A stretch of 64,000 nt of DNA from Renibacterium sp. (GCA_017419405.1 JAFOLH010000003.1:124001-188000), one strand, 5' to 3'. Numbered from the stretch's first letter, positions 27,678-37,060 are shown. Notes: a model not told the origin generated them from the sequence alone. A program made the numbers and translations.

Positions 27678-28593
27678 CCAGCGCCCTGACCGATGCCCAG
27701 CGCACTTCGCCCCACGACCGGACCCCGGGCCGGCCGGCGACCCGGCGGAAACCCAATTGGGGCACTCATCTGTTCCTGTCCGTGATGGCGGTGATCTGGC
27801 TCATCCCGCTGCTGTGGAGCGTCTTCACCGCCTTGCGGCCCAAAGCCTCGACCGATGAATACGGCTATTCAGCTTCGGCGGCAGCTTCGATTTCCAGAAT
27901 TTCATCGACGCCTGGAGCCAAGGCGGCATACTGAAATACCTGGTCAATTCCGCGGTGATCACCATCCCCACCGTGTTGATCACGTTGTTCCTGGCTTCGA
28001 TGATGGCTTTCGCGGTGAGCCGGGTCAGTTGGAAATTCAATCTGACCTTGTTGATCATGTTCACCGCCGGCAACCTATTGCCGCCGCAGGTGCTGGCCGC
28101 TCCGCTGTTCGAAATCTTCAAACACATCGAGCTGCCCTACTCGATCAGCTCTTCCGGGAGCCTGTTGAACACGACCTTCGCGGTGATCGCAGTGAACACC
28201 GCGTTCCAGATCGGTTTCTGCACCTTCGTGTTGAGCAATTACATGAAGGCGCTCTCCACCGACCTCACCGAAGCGGCGCTCGTGGACGGCGCCGGGATCT
28301 GGCGGCAGTACTGGTCGATCATCCTGCCGCTGTGCCGGCCGGCGCTGGCCGCACTGGCCATCCTGGAAGTGATCTTCATCTACAACGACTACTTCTGGCC
28401 CTTGCTGCTGATCCAGAGCGGAGACCTGCTGCCGATCACCGCCGGAATCAACAATCTGCAGGGCCAGTTCCTGGCCAACTACAATTTGATTGCGGCCGGT
28501 GCCATCATCACGGTGCTGCCCACCTTGTTGATCTACTTGGTCCTGCAACGGCAATTCGTTGCCGGGCTGACCCTTGGTTCGAGCAAAGGTTGA
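27674..28593 (+). pseudogene. Sugar ABC transporter permease (MalG-like), frameshifted
   Basis: The frame from ATG 27674 encodes a normal N-terminus (FLSVMAVIWLIPLLWSVFTAL) to DEYGY. It then goes out of frame at 27866-27869 and stops at 27934. The rest (FSFGGSFDFQNFIDAWSQGG, LTEAALVDGAGIWRQYWSII, LEVIFIYNDYFWPLLL) continues in the +1-shifted frame to 28593. Restoring one T (TATTC to TATTTC) gives a complete MalG-like protein of about 306 residues. The lesion is a one-base deletion or a sequencing error. No slippery heptamer is evident. Confidence 0.88.
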
Positions 28594-28596
28594 GTC

Positions 28597-29415
28597 ATGC
28601 TGGCTGAAGCACGCAGGAATGTGATCGCGACGACGGTTAAACGCGAGCGCGTGGTCCGGGTGGCCGATCTCGCCGAATCGCTCGGCGTCTCGTTGATGAC
28701 GGTGCGCCGCGACATCGACACCCTGCACGATGCCGGCGAGCTGGAAAAGATCCACGGCGGCGCCAAGGCACGCAGCGAGTCCAGCCTCTACGAACCCGGA
28801 TTCGAGCTGAAATCCACCCAAGCCGGGCCGGAGAAAGAAGCCATTGCCCGGGCAGCCCTGCCCTTGGTGCACGACGGCATGGCGGTCGGGTTGAGCGCCG
28901 GCACCACCACCTGGACCCTGGCCAAGCATTTGCTGCCGCTGAAGCAACTGACCATTGTGACCAACTCGGTGCGCACCGCCAGCGTGTTCTACGACAGCGG
29001 ATCCACGCACACCGTGCTGCTCACCGGCGGTGAGCGGACGCCGTCGGATGCCCTGGTCGGTCCGATGGCGATCCAATCGATGCGGCATCTGCACCTCGAT
29101 TTGCTGTTCATGGGCGTGCACGGGGTCGATCCGCATGCCGGGTTCACCACGCCGAACATGCTCGAAGCGGAGATGGACCGGGCGCTGATCGCGGCCTCCC
29201 GCCGGGTCGTGGTGCTGGCCGACCACAGCAAATGGGGCACCATGGGGATCTCCTCGATCGCTTCCTTCGAGCAGGTCGAAGAGATGATTTCCGACGTCGG
29301 CCTGCCCGCCGATGCCCAGAGCTTCTTGCAGGACCGGTTGCCGAAGCTGCACCTGGTCGATCCCGCAGCACCCGGCAGTTCAGCCAAAACGGAGCCGGTG
29401 GTTAGGGCATACTGA
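28597..29415 (+). CDS. DeoR/GlpR-family transcriptional regulator
   Basis: This 272-residue repressor has an N-terminal helix-turn-helix (VRVADLAESLGVSLMTVRRDI, then EKIHGGA) and a DeoRC sugar-phosphate sensor domain (VGLSAGTTTWTLAKHL, LTIVTNSVRTASVF, VLLTGGERTPSDALVGPMA). It starts four bases after the frameshifted permease and is intact. It probably controls the second ABC importer; a sequence with ATCAAAC upstream of 25444 is a possible operator. Two bases after its stop comes the dehydroquinase start. Confidence 0.94.
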   Translation: MLAEARRNVIATTVKRERVVRVADLAESLGVSLMTVRRDIDTLHDAGELEKIHGGAKARSESSLYEPGFELKSTQAGPEKEAIARAALPLVHDGMAVGLSAGTTTWTLAKHLLPLKQLTIVTNSVRTASVFYDSGSTHTVLLTGGERTPSDALVGPMAIQSMRHLHLDLLFMGVHGVDPHAGFTTPNMLEAEMDRALIAASRRVVVLADHSKWGTMGISSIASFEQVEEMISDVGLPADAQSFLQDRLPKLHLVDPAAPGSSAKTEPVVRAY

Positions 29416-29419
29416 AGCC

Positions 29420-29863
29420 ATGACCTCCACCGGCAACCTCTTGGTCCTCAACGGGCCCAATCTCAACTTGCTCGGCAGCCGCGAGCCGGCCGTCTACGGC
29501 TCCGCGACCTTGGACGAGGTCAATGAACTGTGCATATCGACCGCGGAATCCGCCGGTTTTTCGGTGGAATGCATCCAGTCCAACCACGAAGGCGACCTGT
29601 TGGACGCCATCCATGCCGCCCGGGGCACTGCGGACGGCATCGTGATCAATGCCGGAGCGTATTCGCACACCTCGATCGCCCTGCGCGACGCGATTTCCGG
29701 CGTCGGGCTGCCCACCATCGAGGTGCACATCTCCAATGTGCACGCCCGCGAAGAATTCCGGCACCACTCGCAGCTCTCCGCGGTCTCCTCCGCGGTGATC
29801 GTCGGCGCCGGGATCAACGGCTACGCTTTGGCGATCCAGCATTTGGCGAAGCTGCTCGGCTGA
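29420..29863 (+). CDS. aroQ: 3-dehydroquinate dehydratase, type II
   Basis: This 147-residue enzyme interconverts 3-dehydroquinate and 3-dehydroshikimate. The N-terminal motif LVLNGPNLNLLGSREP, the catalytic tyrosine in AVYGSATLDEVN and the histidine in EVHISNVHAREEFRHHS are present. It is full length for the dodecameric class. It sits apart from other aro genes, four bases after a DeoR regulator and an importer operon, so it may serve catabolism of quinate or shikimate as well as, or instead of, aromatic synthesis. That role is inference from context. Confidence 0.95.
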   Translation: MTSTGNLLVLNGPNLNLLGSREPAVYGSATLDEVNELCISTAESAGFSVECIQSNHEGDLLDAIHAARGTADGIVINAGAYSHTSIALRDAISGVGLPTIEVHISNVHAREEFRHHSQLSAVSSAVIVGAGINGYALAIQHLAKLLG

Positions 29864-29890
29864 GCCCGGCGTACGGCTTGGCGCCGTGCG

Positions 29891-31072
29891 CTACTTCTTG
29901 ACGCACTGCCCGGAGGACACCTGGTTGTTCAGCCCGGCAGCTTGTTGCAGCACCGGAGCTACCTCGGTGAGCGTGAAGGCGTAGCCGATCTGCTCATTGG
30001 AATCGGCCTTGGCGAAGACCACGCCGACCACCCGGCCGTCCAAGTCCAGCAGCGGGCCACCGGAGTTTCCGGGCTGCACGTCGCCGGCCAACTGGTACAC
30101 CTCTTCCGGGTGCCGGTTGGCGCCGTAGATGTCCGGCACCAGAACGCTGCCCTTGCTCTGCACGGCTGCCGGCTTGGATTGGAACGGCCCGCCGAAGGGG
30201 TAGCCCTGGAAGGCGCTCTGATCGCCGATCGCCAAGTCTTGGCCGACGGCCAGCGGGGCGATGTTGAGCCCGTCCACGGCGATCACCGCGAGATCCTGCA
30301 CCGGGTCGAAGTAGACGATCCGGCCGGGCAAGGCGCCGCCACGGGTTTCCACCACCGGCTGGCTCACCCCGGCAACCACGTGCGCATTGGTCACCACCCG
30401 GCCGGGCGCGGCCACGAAACCGGTGCCGGTCTGGTTCTGTCCGCATTGGAAGGCGGTGCCGGTGATCTTGAGCACCGACTGCGCCGCGTTGTTCAGGCTC
30501 GGCGTGTCCGTGCGGGCGTCCGGCGTCGGCACCGGGGTGACCGGTCCGAGCTGGTTGAAGAGCTGCGGGATGCCTTGGTTCACTGCGGCGGAGCGCCATT
30601 GCGCGATGGCCTGCCGGATCGGCGTGGGGGTGAGTGAATCGATGGTCCGGATCACGCCGGACTGGCTCAGCGCCTGGGAGACGAACGGCACGCCCAGGTT
30701 GGACAGGCTGAACGCGACCGGAGAAATCAGCAGGGCCGCGATCACGAAGGACGCCAGCGCGCCGAAGACCCGGTTCACGGCTTTGAGCGGGCGGAGTTTC
30801 ACGCCGCGGCTGAGCCAGCTGCCGATCCCGACGCCGATCGAGTAGCCGACTACGATCAGGGCCAGGGCAGCGCCCGCGATGGCGGCCAGCCGCCAACCGG
30901 AATCGCCCATCCAAGCGCTGACCAACGGCACCGCGAAAAACGCGCCGGCCGCCCCGGCCGCGAAGCCGAGCACGCCGCAGAGGCTGATCAGGAAACCGAC
31001 CCGCCAGCCATAGAACAACTGCCAGATGAGCAAGATGAGCAACGGTATGTCGAGCCAGCTCAGACCGAACAT
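29891..31072 (-). CDS. MarP-family membrane serine protease
   Basis: This 393-residue protein has four N-terminal transmembrane helices (CvpA-like) and an extracytoplasmic trypsin-like domain. Its catalytic residues are the histidine in RVVTNAHVVAG, the aspartate in PVQDLAVIAV and the serine in DVQPGNSGGPLLDLDG. MarP of M. tuberculosis (Rv3671c) is needed for survival in acid and processes a cell-wall hydrolase. Two cysteines (FQCGQ and the C-terminal QCVKK) could form a regulatory disulfide. It is divergent from the crp gene. Confidence 0.93.
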   Translation of the reverse strand: MFGLSWLDIPLLILLIWQLFYGWRVGFLISLCGVLGFAAGAAGAFFAVPLVSAWMGDSGWRLAAIAGAALALIVVGYSIGVGIGSWLSRGVKLRPLKAVNRVFGALASFVIAALLISPVAFSLSNLGVPFVSQALSQSGVIRTIDSLTPTPIRQAIAQWRSAAVNQGIPQLFNQLGPVTPVPTPDARTDTPSLNNAAQSVLKITGTAFQCGQNQTGTGFVAAPGRVVTNAHVVAGVSQPVVETRGGALPGRIVYFDPVQDLAVIAVDGLNIAPLAVGQDLAIGDQSAFQGYPFGGPFQSKPAAVQSKGSVLVPDIYGANRHPEEVYQLAGDVQPGNSGGPLLDLDGRVVGVVFAKADSNEQIGYAFTLTEVAPVLQQAAGLNNQVSSGQCVKK

Positions 31073-31344
31073 GCACCATCCCCTGCCTGGATAAACACGA
31101 ACTGCCAGTCTAGCCGTTCCCCGGCCGGCTGCACCGGCTTTTCAGGGCTTCATGATCGATCCAAAGCTGCTGCCTAGAATCACTCGCAACAAGCCGGAGC
31201 GACTCCTCCGGCAGCGTGCCCCAGTCCTGCTTCAACGGGGTCCCGAACCGGCTGAAACCGAACGCAATGCCAAGTTCGTCACATTCTTGCGAATTATCTG
31301 AAACAATTGGCCCAGTACGCGCTGACTTTTACTCAGGAGAATTC

Positions 31345-32022
31345 ATGGACATCGAAGTACTTCGCCGGGCACCGCTCTTCGCGACGTTGGACGACGAGGC
31401 TTTCCGGTTGCTCACGGACGAGCTCACCGAGGTGGACCTTTCCCGCGGCGCCTCGGTCTTCCACGAGGGCGATCAAGGTGACCAGCTGTACTTCATCGTC
31501 TCCGGCAAAGTGAAGCTGGGACGCACTGCCCCGGACGGCCGGGAATCCCTGCTCGCGATCCTGGGCCCGGGCGAACTGTTCGGCGAAATGGCGCTTTTCG
31601 ACCCCAGCCCGCGGACCGCGACCGCTACTGCGGTTTCCGAGACCCGGCTGGCCGGGCTGCGCAATGAGAGCCTCCGGGCGTTGCTGCAGACCCGCCCCGA
31701 AGTTTCCGCACAATTGCTGCAAGCTTTGGCCCGCCGGCTCCGCCGCACCAATGACAACCTTTCCGACCTGGTCTTCTCCGACGTGCCCGGCCGCGTGGCC
31801 AAGGCGTTGATCGATTTGTCCGAGCGCTTCGGCCGGCCGGCCACGGACGGCGTCCTGGTGGCCCACGAACTGACCCAGGAAGAGTTGGCCCAACTGGTCG
31901 GCGCTTCCCGGGAGACCGTGAACAAAGCCCTCGCCGAGTTCGTGCAGCGCGGCTGGTTGCGGCTCGAGGCCCGCGCCGTGGTGATTCTGGACATCAACCG
32001 CTTGCGCCAGCGCAGCCGATAA
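31345..32022 (+). CDS. Crp/Fnr-family transcriptional regulator (Crp/GlxR-like)
   Basis: This 225-residue regulator has a cyclic-nucleotide-binding domain with the phosphate-binding cassette FGEMALFDPSPRTATATA, a long dimer helix (LLQALARRLRRTNDNLSDLV) and a winged helix with LTQEELAQLVGASRETVNKAL. The cassette arginine and glutamate favour real cAMP binding. AGGAG precedes ATG 31345; an upstream in-frame start at 31216 lacks such a site. It is equivalent to Rv3676. It may act on acs at 12.5 kb. Confidence 0.95.
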   Translation: MDIEVLRRAPLFATLDDEAFRLLTDELTEVDLSRGASVFHEGDQGDQLYFIVSGKVKLGRTAPDGRESLLAILGPGELFGEMALFDPSPRTATATAVSETRLAGLRNESLRALLQTRPEVSAQLLQALARRLRRTNDNLSDLVFSDVPGRVAKALIDLSERFGRPATDGVLVAHELTQEELAQLVGASRETVNKALAEFVQRGWLRLEARAVVILDINRLRQRSR

Positions 32023-32098
32023 AGCGCTGGCCCTTTCGAGTCGCTGACGCACCACCCAGGGACCCTGGCCGCACCACTCTAGATCAACGAATCCAGAT

Positions 32099-32172
32099 CA
32101 ACGAACGCCGCCGTTTTTGGATCACGCCACGGAAATTTCTATGGCGTGATCCAAAAACGGCGGCGTTCGTTG
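32099..32172. terminator. Perfect 31-bp inverted repeat at a convergent junction
   Basis: The arms 32099-32129 and 32142-32172 are exact reverse complements around a 12-base loop containing GAAATTTC. The structure fills the space between the convergent crp and NUDIX genes. There is no T-tract beyond the T5 inside the arm. Confidence 0.7.
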
Positions 32173-32198
32173 GTTAGACCGGAACGATTAAGCGGGAA

Positions 32199-33140
32199 TC
32201 AGCGCTCCCGGCACACTCCGTCAGGCAGCGTGGCTACGTCGATTTCCAGCCAGAACGTGCCGTCTTCCACCACGAGCCGGGGCTGGTATGCCGCGCCGGA
32301 CCGTTTGTGGTTCAAATAGGCGATGCACCCGCGGGAGAGCGCGATCTTGCTCAGGATCAAGTCGCAGCCGGAGCTGACCAGCTCGCCCAAGGTCCGGCCC
32401 ACGGTGTTCGGCTGGCCGATCGAGTCACCCAGGTTCGTGGTCTCCCGTTCCTCGATCAATTTGGCCGGGCAGACCCAACTGGCCCACGGGCTCTTGCTCT
32501 CCAACGGAGTCGGCGTCTGGTTGACCGGGGTTGCGGCGGCAAAGTAGCGGGTGTTGAACCGCCGGTGCGCGAAGTCCGGGCTGATCCAGTTCACCACCGG
32601 CCGGAGCAGGTCGGTGCGCAGCACCAGCCCGCGCTTGCCGAGCATCTCCTGGAATGAGAATTCCTGCGCGGCCAAAGCCTCGCGTTTGCGCATCCATTCC
32701 GGCGAGGGCACGACGTCGATCAAGGACGAGGCGTCCGATCCGGCCAGGAGGATGCCGGTCTCTTCGAAGGTTTCCCGGATCACCGCGACAATGTGTTTGC
32801 GCGCGAGCGCAGCGTCTTCGATACCCAGGGTTTTGGCCCAGACGGCCGCACTGGGGCCGGCCCAACCGATCCCGGAATCGACGTCGTCGGCCACTTCGAC
32901 GCTGCCGCCGGGGAAGGCGACGGTGCCGAGCGGGGAATTGCCGCGCCGGTAGTTCAGGTAGGTCTCCGGGCCTTTTGAGCTGTCCCGCAGCAGCACCAGC
33001 GATGAGGCGTAGCGGGCCTTGGTCGGCGTCCGTTCGCCGTGTTCCACCCAGCTCTGCGCCGCTTCGAGTTCGTCCTGCCAGAGCTGAAAGCGCCGCTTCA
33101 ACGGCGATTTGGCTACGGCGGGGTTACTGGAACTCAACAA
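32199..33140 (-). CDS. NUDIX hydrolase family protein
   Basis: This 313-residue protein has an N-terminal SSLVLLRDSSKGPETYLNYR strand region followed by a split NUDIX box, AFPGGSVEV then, after a roughly 30-residue insertion, VIRETFEETGILL. The long insertion and length fit the NUDT19/RppH-unrelated subgroup that acts on CoA species or is uncharacterised. Its start lies inside the end of ridA (17 bases of overlap), so RidA and NUDIX are coupled. The substrate is unknown. Confidence 0.88.
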   Translation of the reverse strand: MLSSSNPAVAKSPLKRRFQLWQDELEAAQSWVEHGERTPTKARYASSLVLLRDSSKGPETYLNYRRGNSPLGTVAFPGGSVEVADDVDSGIGWAGPSAAVWAKTLGIEDAALARKHIVAVIRETFEETGILLAGSDASSLIDVVPSPEWMRKREALAAQEFSFQEMLGKRGLVLRTDLLRPVVNWISPDFAHRRFNTRYFAAATPVNQTPTPLESKSPWASWVCPAKLIEERETTNLGDSIGQPNTVGRTLGELVSSGCDLILSKIALSRGCIAYLNHKRSGAAYQPRLVVEDGTFWLEIDVATLPDGVCRER

Positions 33141-33633
33141 TCAGATCAACCTCCACGGGGGCGTCCAACGGCAAGACCGCCACCCCCACAGCCGCACGCG
33201 CATGCACCCCGGCATCGCCCAGAACATGGCCGAGCAACTCGGAAGCGCCGTTGATCACGCCGGGCTGGCCGGTGAACGCCGGGTCCGAGGACACGAATCC
33301 GTTGACCTTGACCACCCGGGTAACCCGGTCCAAATCGCCGATCACGCTCTTCACCGCGGCCAGGGCGTTCATCGCGCAGACGGCGGCAAGCTCCTTGGCG
33401 GTCTCGGCGGAAACTTCGGCGCCGACCTTTCCGGTTACTGTGAGTTTTCCGGCCACCATGGGCAGTTGGCCCGAGGTGTACACCTGGTTGCCGCTGATCA
33501 CGGCCGGGACATAAACGGCCACCGGCGCCGGAACCGGCGGCAGGGTGTGGCCCAGCTCGGCCAGACGGCTTTCAACCGCCGAGCTGACTGCCGGGTTCGC
33601 CTGCAACGGCGCGCCATTCTGCGAATCGTTCAC
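33124..33633 (-). CDS. RidA-family protein
   Basis: This 169-residue YjgF/RidA-like protein has VYVPAVISGNQVYTSGQLPM, VKVNGFVSSDPAF and ARAAVGVAVLPLDAPVEVDLIVEF, the usual strand with the conserved arginine before the C-terminus. RidA enzymes hydrolyse reactive enamines or imines from amino-acid metabolism. The start is GTG 33633, two bases after the DUF4177 stop. It belongs to the DUF4177-RidA-NUDIX operon and matches Rv3678c in position. Confidence 0.93.
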   Translation of the reverse strand: MNDSQNGAPLQANPAVSSAVESRLAELGHTLPPVPAPVAVYVPAVISGNQVYTSGQLPMVAGKLTVTGKVGAEVSAETAKELAAVCAMNALAAVKSVIGDLDRVTRVVKVNGFVSSDPAFTGQPGVINGASELLGHVLGDAGVHARAAVGVAVLPLDAPVEVDLIVEFQ

Positions 33634-33635
33634 GT

Positions 33636-33791
33636 TTACTGCTTCTCCCGCTTCAGGTAGGCCACGAGGCCTTTTCCATCGGGCCCGGCGACAACCTGCA
33701 CCAGCTCCCAGCCGTCGTCACCCCACTGGTCGAGGATCTGTTTCGTGGCATGGATGATGAGCGGTATGGTCGCGTACTCCCACTTGGTCAT
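33636..33791 (-). CDS. Small DUF4177-like protein
   Basis: This 51-residue protein begins MTKWEYATIPLI and contains ILDQWGDDGWELVQVVAG, the DUF4177 core, then a short basic end. It is the first gene of the operon with RidA and NUDIX and is divergent from the PBP gene 36 bases away. The function is unknown. A protein of this type also precedes ridA in mycobacteria. Confidence 0.88.
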   Translation of the reverse strand: MTKWEYATIPLIIHATKQILDQWGDDGWELVQVVAGPDGKGLVAYLKREKQ

Positions 33792-33827
33792 AGCATCAGA
33801 TTAGCCTGCCCCCGTTAGACTGGGGAA

Positions 33828-36128
33828 ATGGCTGTGCGAAAGAATCCGATCATCAACACTGCCACCACGCTGGGGAAGCTCATCGGCTTCTTGGGTGTGA
33901 GTGTGCTCTGCGGCGTCCTAGTGGCGGGCCTTCTGGTGCCCGCGACCGCCCTCAGTGGCAGCACTGTGAGCAACTCGATCAACGCCTTCGACAATCTGCC
34001 GGCGCAGCTCGACGTGAATACCCCACAGGGCGTCACCAACATCATGGCTTCCGACGGCACTACGGTGATCGCCAGCCTTTATCTCCAGAACCGGGTTCCG
34101 GTCGAACTGGACCAGATGTCGCCGAACATCAAAAACGCGATCGTGGCGATCGAAGACTCGCGGTTCTACGAGCACGGCGGCGTGGACACCACCGGCATCC
34201 TGCGTGCCATCGTGGCGACGTTCGCCAAGGGCGACCGGCAGGGTGCCTCCACGATCACCCAGCAGTATGTGAACAACACGATCATCCAGAACCTGGAAGC
34301 CGCGGGCAAGGGCGATCAGGCCAAGCTCGGCGCGCAGAAGACCGCCGGAGACAAGATCCGCGAAATGAAGCTCGCGATCGCGATGGAGAAGCAGTACTCC
34401 AAAGAGGACATCCTCAAGGGCTACTTGAACATCGTGAACTTCGCGAACAACGCCTACGGCATCCAGTCTGCCGCGCAGCTCTACTTCGGTGTGAATGCTG
34501 CAGACCTTTCGCTGCCGCAAGCCGCAGTGCTGGCCGGCGTGGTGAACAGCCCGTCCTACTTCGATCCGATCACTCAGCCACAGAACGCCACGGACCGGCG
34601 CAATCTGGTCTTGGGCCGAATGCTGGATCTGAAAATGATCACCCAGGCGCAGCACGACGAGGCCGTCGCAACACCACTGACCTTGAACGTCCAGCCGCGG
34701 ACCCAGGGCTGCGCCACATCCTCGACCGCGCCGTTCTTCTGCGATTACGTGCTGCGGACCTTCTTGAACAACCCCGACTACGGTGCCACCGAGACCGACC
34801 GGGCCCGGCTGCTGTACCAGGGCGGCTTGACCATCAAGACCACGCTCGACGCCGGTGCGCAGACCATTGCCCAGGATCAGCAGAACAAGACCAGCAGCCC
34901 GGAAGACATCCAGCGCTTGAACCGCGGCTCGGCAATGGTCAGTGTGGAGCCGGGCACCGGCAAGATCCGGGCGATGGCGCAGAACTTCAAGATGGCGGAC
35001 ACCTCGGCCCCCGGTCAGACGTCGTACAACTTCAGCGTGCCAACAACCGATCTCAACGGAGCACCGCTGAACGGCTTGGGCAAAATGCAAGTGGGATCCA
35101 CGATGAAGCCGTTTACTTTTGCGGCTTGGCTCCAGGCCGGGAAATCCATGGACACTCTGGTCAACGGAGCAAAACGGGACTACACCTCCAGCTTCAGATG
35201 GACGAATAGTTGTGGAACTACCTCGAGCGCCTATGGTTCAGAGGGCAACGATTTACTGCAGAACGACAGCCTCAGCGATTACAACACCAGAACCGCGCTA
35301 TCTGGCTTGGTCGGCTCGATCAACACGATCACTTTTGCCGAAGCAGCCCAATTGGACATCTGCAGCATCGAAAAAGTCATGACCGCCGCAGGCATCCTGC
35401 GCGGCGACACTCGGCAGCCGATCAAAATCGAGTATGCGTCGCAGCTGCTCGGCTCAGATCCGATCGATCCGCTGACTCTGGCGAATGCCTTCGCTACCTT
35501 TGCGAACAAAGGCACCTATTGCAGCCCGATCGCGATCGAGAGCATCACGGATGGTACCGGCAAGCAACTCCCGGTGCCGAGCGCCGACTGCAAGTCGACC
35601 AGCATCACACCGGATCTCGCAGCCGGAATGATGTACGCCCTGCAGCAGGTCTTTACCAGTTCCACCGGTTCCGGATCGTTGATCACGCCCACCTCACCAC
35701 TCAGCAGCTTCCAATCAGTCGCCAACATCGGCGGCAAAACCGGAACCACGAACGGCAACCAGGACACCTGGGTGGTGGGTACCACCTCAGGCTTGGCGAC
35801 CGCGTCCTGGTTCGGCAACCCGACGGGCAACTCGACCGATACGAATTACAACAACCGCGACGTGATTATCAACGGGCGACCATACGCCGCGCTGGACGGT
35901 TCTCAAATTGCGGGTACCGCGTTCAGTAACTTCATGCAGCAGGTCGCTCCTTACTTCAACAAAGCACCCTTCCCCGCGCCGCCCGCCAAGATGGTTCGGG
36001 CAACTCCGGTTGCACCACCAGCACCCCCAGCGCAGCCGAACCCGGGCAACCAGGCCAGCTCGCCGCCGGCAAGCCCGCCAGCCAGTCCGCCGGCAAGTCC
36101 GCCAGCCAGCGGTGGTACCAACCCCTGA
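33828..36128 (+). CDS. Class A penicillin-binding protein (glycosyltransferase/transpeptidase)
   Basis: This 766-residue bifunctional peptidoglycan synthase resembles mycobacterial PonA2. One transmembrane helix (IGFLGVSVLCGVLVAGLL) is followed by a glycosyltransferase domain (AIVAIEDSRFYEHGGVD, GASTITQQYVNN) and a transpeptidase domain with Ser424 in STMKPF, SIN in GLVGSINT and KTG in NIGGKTGTTNG. The C-terminus is a Pro/Ser repeat (PPAS units) with near-identical 24-bp DNA repeats around 36063-36110. A PASTA domain, found in some PonA2 proteins, is absent. Its stop overlaps the phosphoesterase start by one base. Confidence 0.95.
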   Translation: MAVRKNPIINTATTLGKLIGFLGVSVLCGVLVAGLLVPATALSGSTVSNSINAFDNLPAQLDVNTPQGVTNIMASDGTTVIASLYLQNRVPVELDQMSPNIKNAIVAIEDSRFYEHGGVDTTGILRAIVATFAKGDRQGASTITQQYVNNTIIQNLEAAGKGDQAKLGAQKTAGDKIREMKLAIAMEKQYSKEDILKGYLNIVNFANNAYGIQSAAQLYFGVNAADLSLPQAAVLAGVVNSPSYFDPITQPQNATDRRNLVLGRMLDLKMITQAQHDEAVATPLTLNVQPRTQGCATSSTAPFFCDYVLRTFLNNPDYGATETDRARLLYQGGLTIKTTLDAGAQTIAQDQQNKTSSPEDIQRLNRGSAMVSVEPGTGKIRAMAQNFKMADTSAPGQTSYNFSVPTTDLNGAPLNGLGKMQVGSTMKPFTFAAWLQAGKSMDTLVNGAKRDYTSSFRWTNSCGTTSSAYGSEGNDLLQNDSLSDYNTRTALSGLVGSINTITFAEAAQLDICSIEKVMTAAGILRGDTRQPIKIEYASQLLGSDPIDPLTLANAFATFANKGTYCSPIAIESITDGTGKQLPVPSADCKSTSITPDLAAGMMYALQQVFTSSTGSGSLITPTSPLSSFQSVANIGGKTGTTNGNQDTWVVGTTSGLATASWFGNPTGNSTDTNYNNRDVIINGRPYAALDGSQIAGTAFSNFMQQVAPYFNKAPFPAPPAKMVRATPVAPPAPPAQPNPGNQASSPPASPPASPPASPPASGGTNP

Positions 36129-37060
36129 TGCGCACTGAATCGGGCCGGTCAGTCAATCCTTGGCTGGCCGGCGTCGGCGCGCTGGCCGGGCTCGGCGCAG
36201 GCTGCATTGCCTACGGCGCTTTGATCGAGCGGAACTGGTTCGATCTGCGTCGCGAAACCGTGCCGGTGCTGCCGGTCGGCTCCGCACCGTTCCGGGTGCT
36301 GCACCTGTCCGATATCCATATGGACGTGAAGCAGAAGCGGAAGTCGGATTGGTTGCGCAGCCTGGCCGATTTGAAGCCGGATCTGGTGGTCGATACCGGG
36401 GACAATCTGACCAATCCGAAGGCGATCGACCCCTTGTTGGAAGCCTTGGAACCGCTCATGCAGTTCCCCGGGGTCTTCGTGCCAGGATCGAACGACTACT
36501 ACGCCCCGGTGCTGAAAAACCCCGCGATCTACCTGCGCAACAAGCACAGCGCGCCGAAAAAACAACCGAAGAAGCTCGACACCGCCAGGATGCATGCCGG
36601 CTTCGGCGCGCGTGGCTGGATCGAGATGACCAACCGCAATCAGTCGTTGTCGCTGAATGGCATCCGCTTCGATTTCAGCGGCGTGGACGATCCGCATTTG
36701 AAGCGTGAACGCTATGCCGGCTGGCCAAAAGGTTCGACCAGCCAGGACGCTGCTCCGCACGTGAAAGTGGCCCTGACCCATGCGCCGTACCAGCGGGTGC
36801 TGGACCACTTCACGGAAGCCGGTGCGGACTTGATCCTGGCCGGCCACACGCACGGCGGCCAGCTCTGCATCCCGGGCTACGGCGCTCTGGTGAGCAATTG
36901 CGACCTGCCCACCTGGCGGGCCAAAGGCCTCAATGATTGGGAAAGCAAAGGACGCACGACGCCGGTCAACGTCTCCGGCGGCATCGGCACCTCACGGTTC
37001 GCCCCGGTGCGCTTCGCCTGCCGGCCGGAAGCCGTGCTGTTGGAGCTGGTGAGCCGGTAG
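36128..37060 (+). CDS. Metallophosphoesterase, membrane-anchored
   Basis: This 310-residue protein has an N-terminal helix (LAGVGALAGLGAGCIAYGAL) and a calcineurin-like domain. Its motifs are LHLSDIHMD, LVVDTGDNLTNP, GVFVPGSNDYY (asparagine and aspartate where most have GNHD), VALTHAP and LAGHTHGGQ. It follows the PBP gene with a one-base overlap, as Rv3683 follows ponA2 in M. tuberculosis, which suggests a cell-envelope role. The substrate is unknown; related YkuE-type proteins act on lipids or nucleotides. Confidence 0.93.
   Translation: MRTESGRSVNPWLAGVGALAGLGAGCIAYGALIERNWFDLRRETVPVLPVGSAPFRVLHLSDIHMDVKQKRKSDWLRSLADLKPDLVVDTGDNLTNPKAIDPLLEALEPLMQFPGVFVPGSNDYYAPVLKNPAIYLRNKHSAPKKQPKKLDTARMHAGFGARGWIEMTNRNQSLSLNGIRFDFSGVDDPHLKRERYAGWPKGSTSQDAAPHVKVALTHAPYQRVLDHFTEAGADLILAGHTHGGQLCIPGYGALVSNCDLPTWRAKGLNDWESKGRTTPVNVSGGIGTSRFAPVRFACRPEAVLLELVSR

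Noticed and set aside
27860-27880. Programmed frameshifting in the MalG-like permease
   Set aside because: The site has only a two-T run and no slippery heptamer, shifty stop or downstream structure. MalG genes are not known to use frameshifting, so a deletion or read error is the better explanation.
35130-35960. Lower G+C in the transpeptidase half of the PBP as a sign of recombination
   Set aside because: Hand counts of several 60-base lines gave 48-63 % in this half, but a line in the glycosyltransferase half (34381-34440) is also 48 %. There is no sharp boundary.
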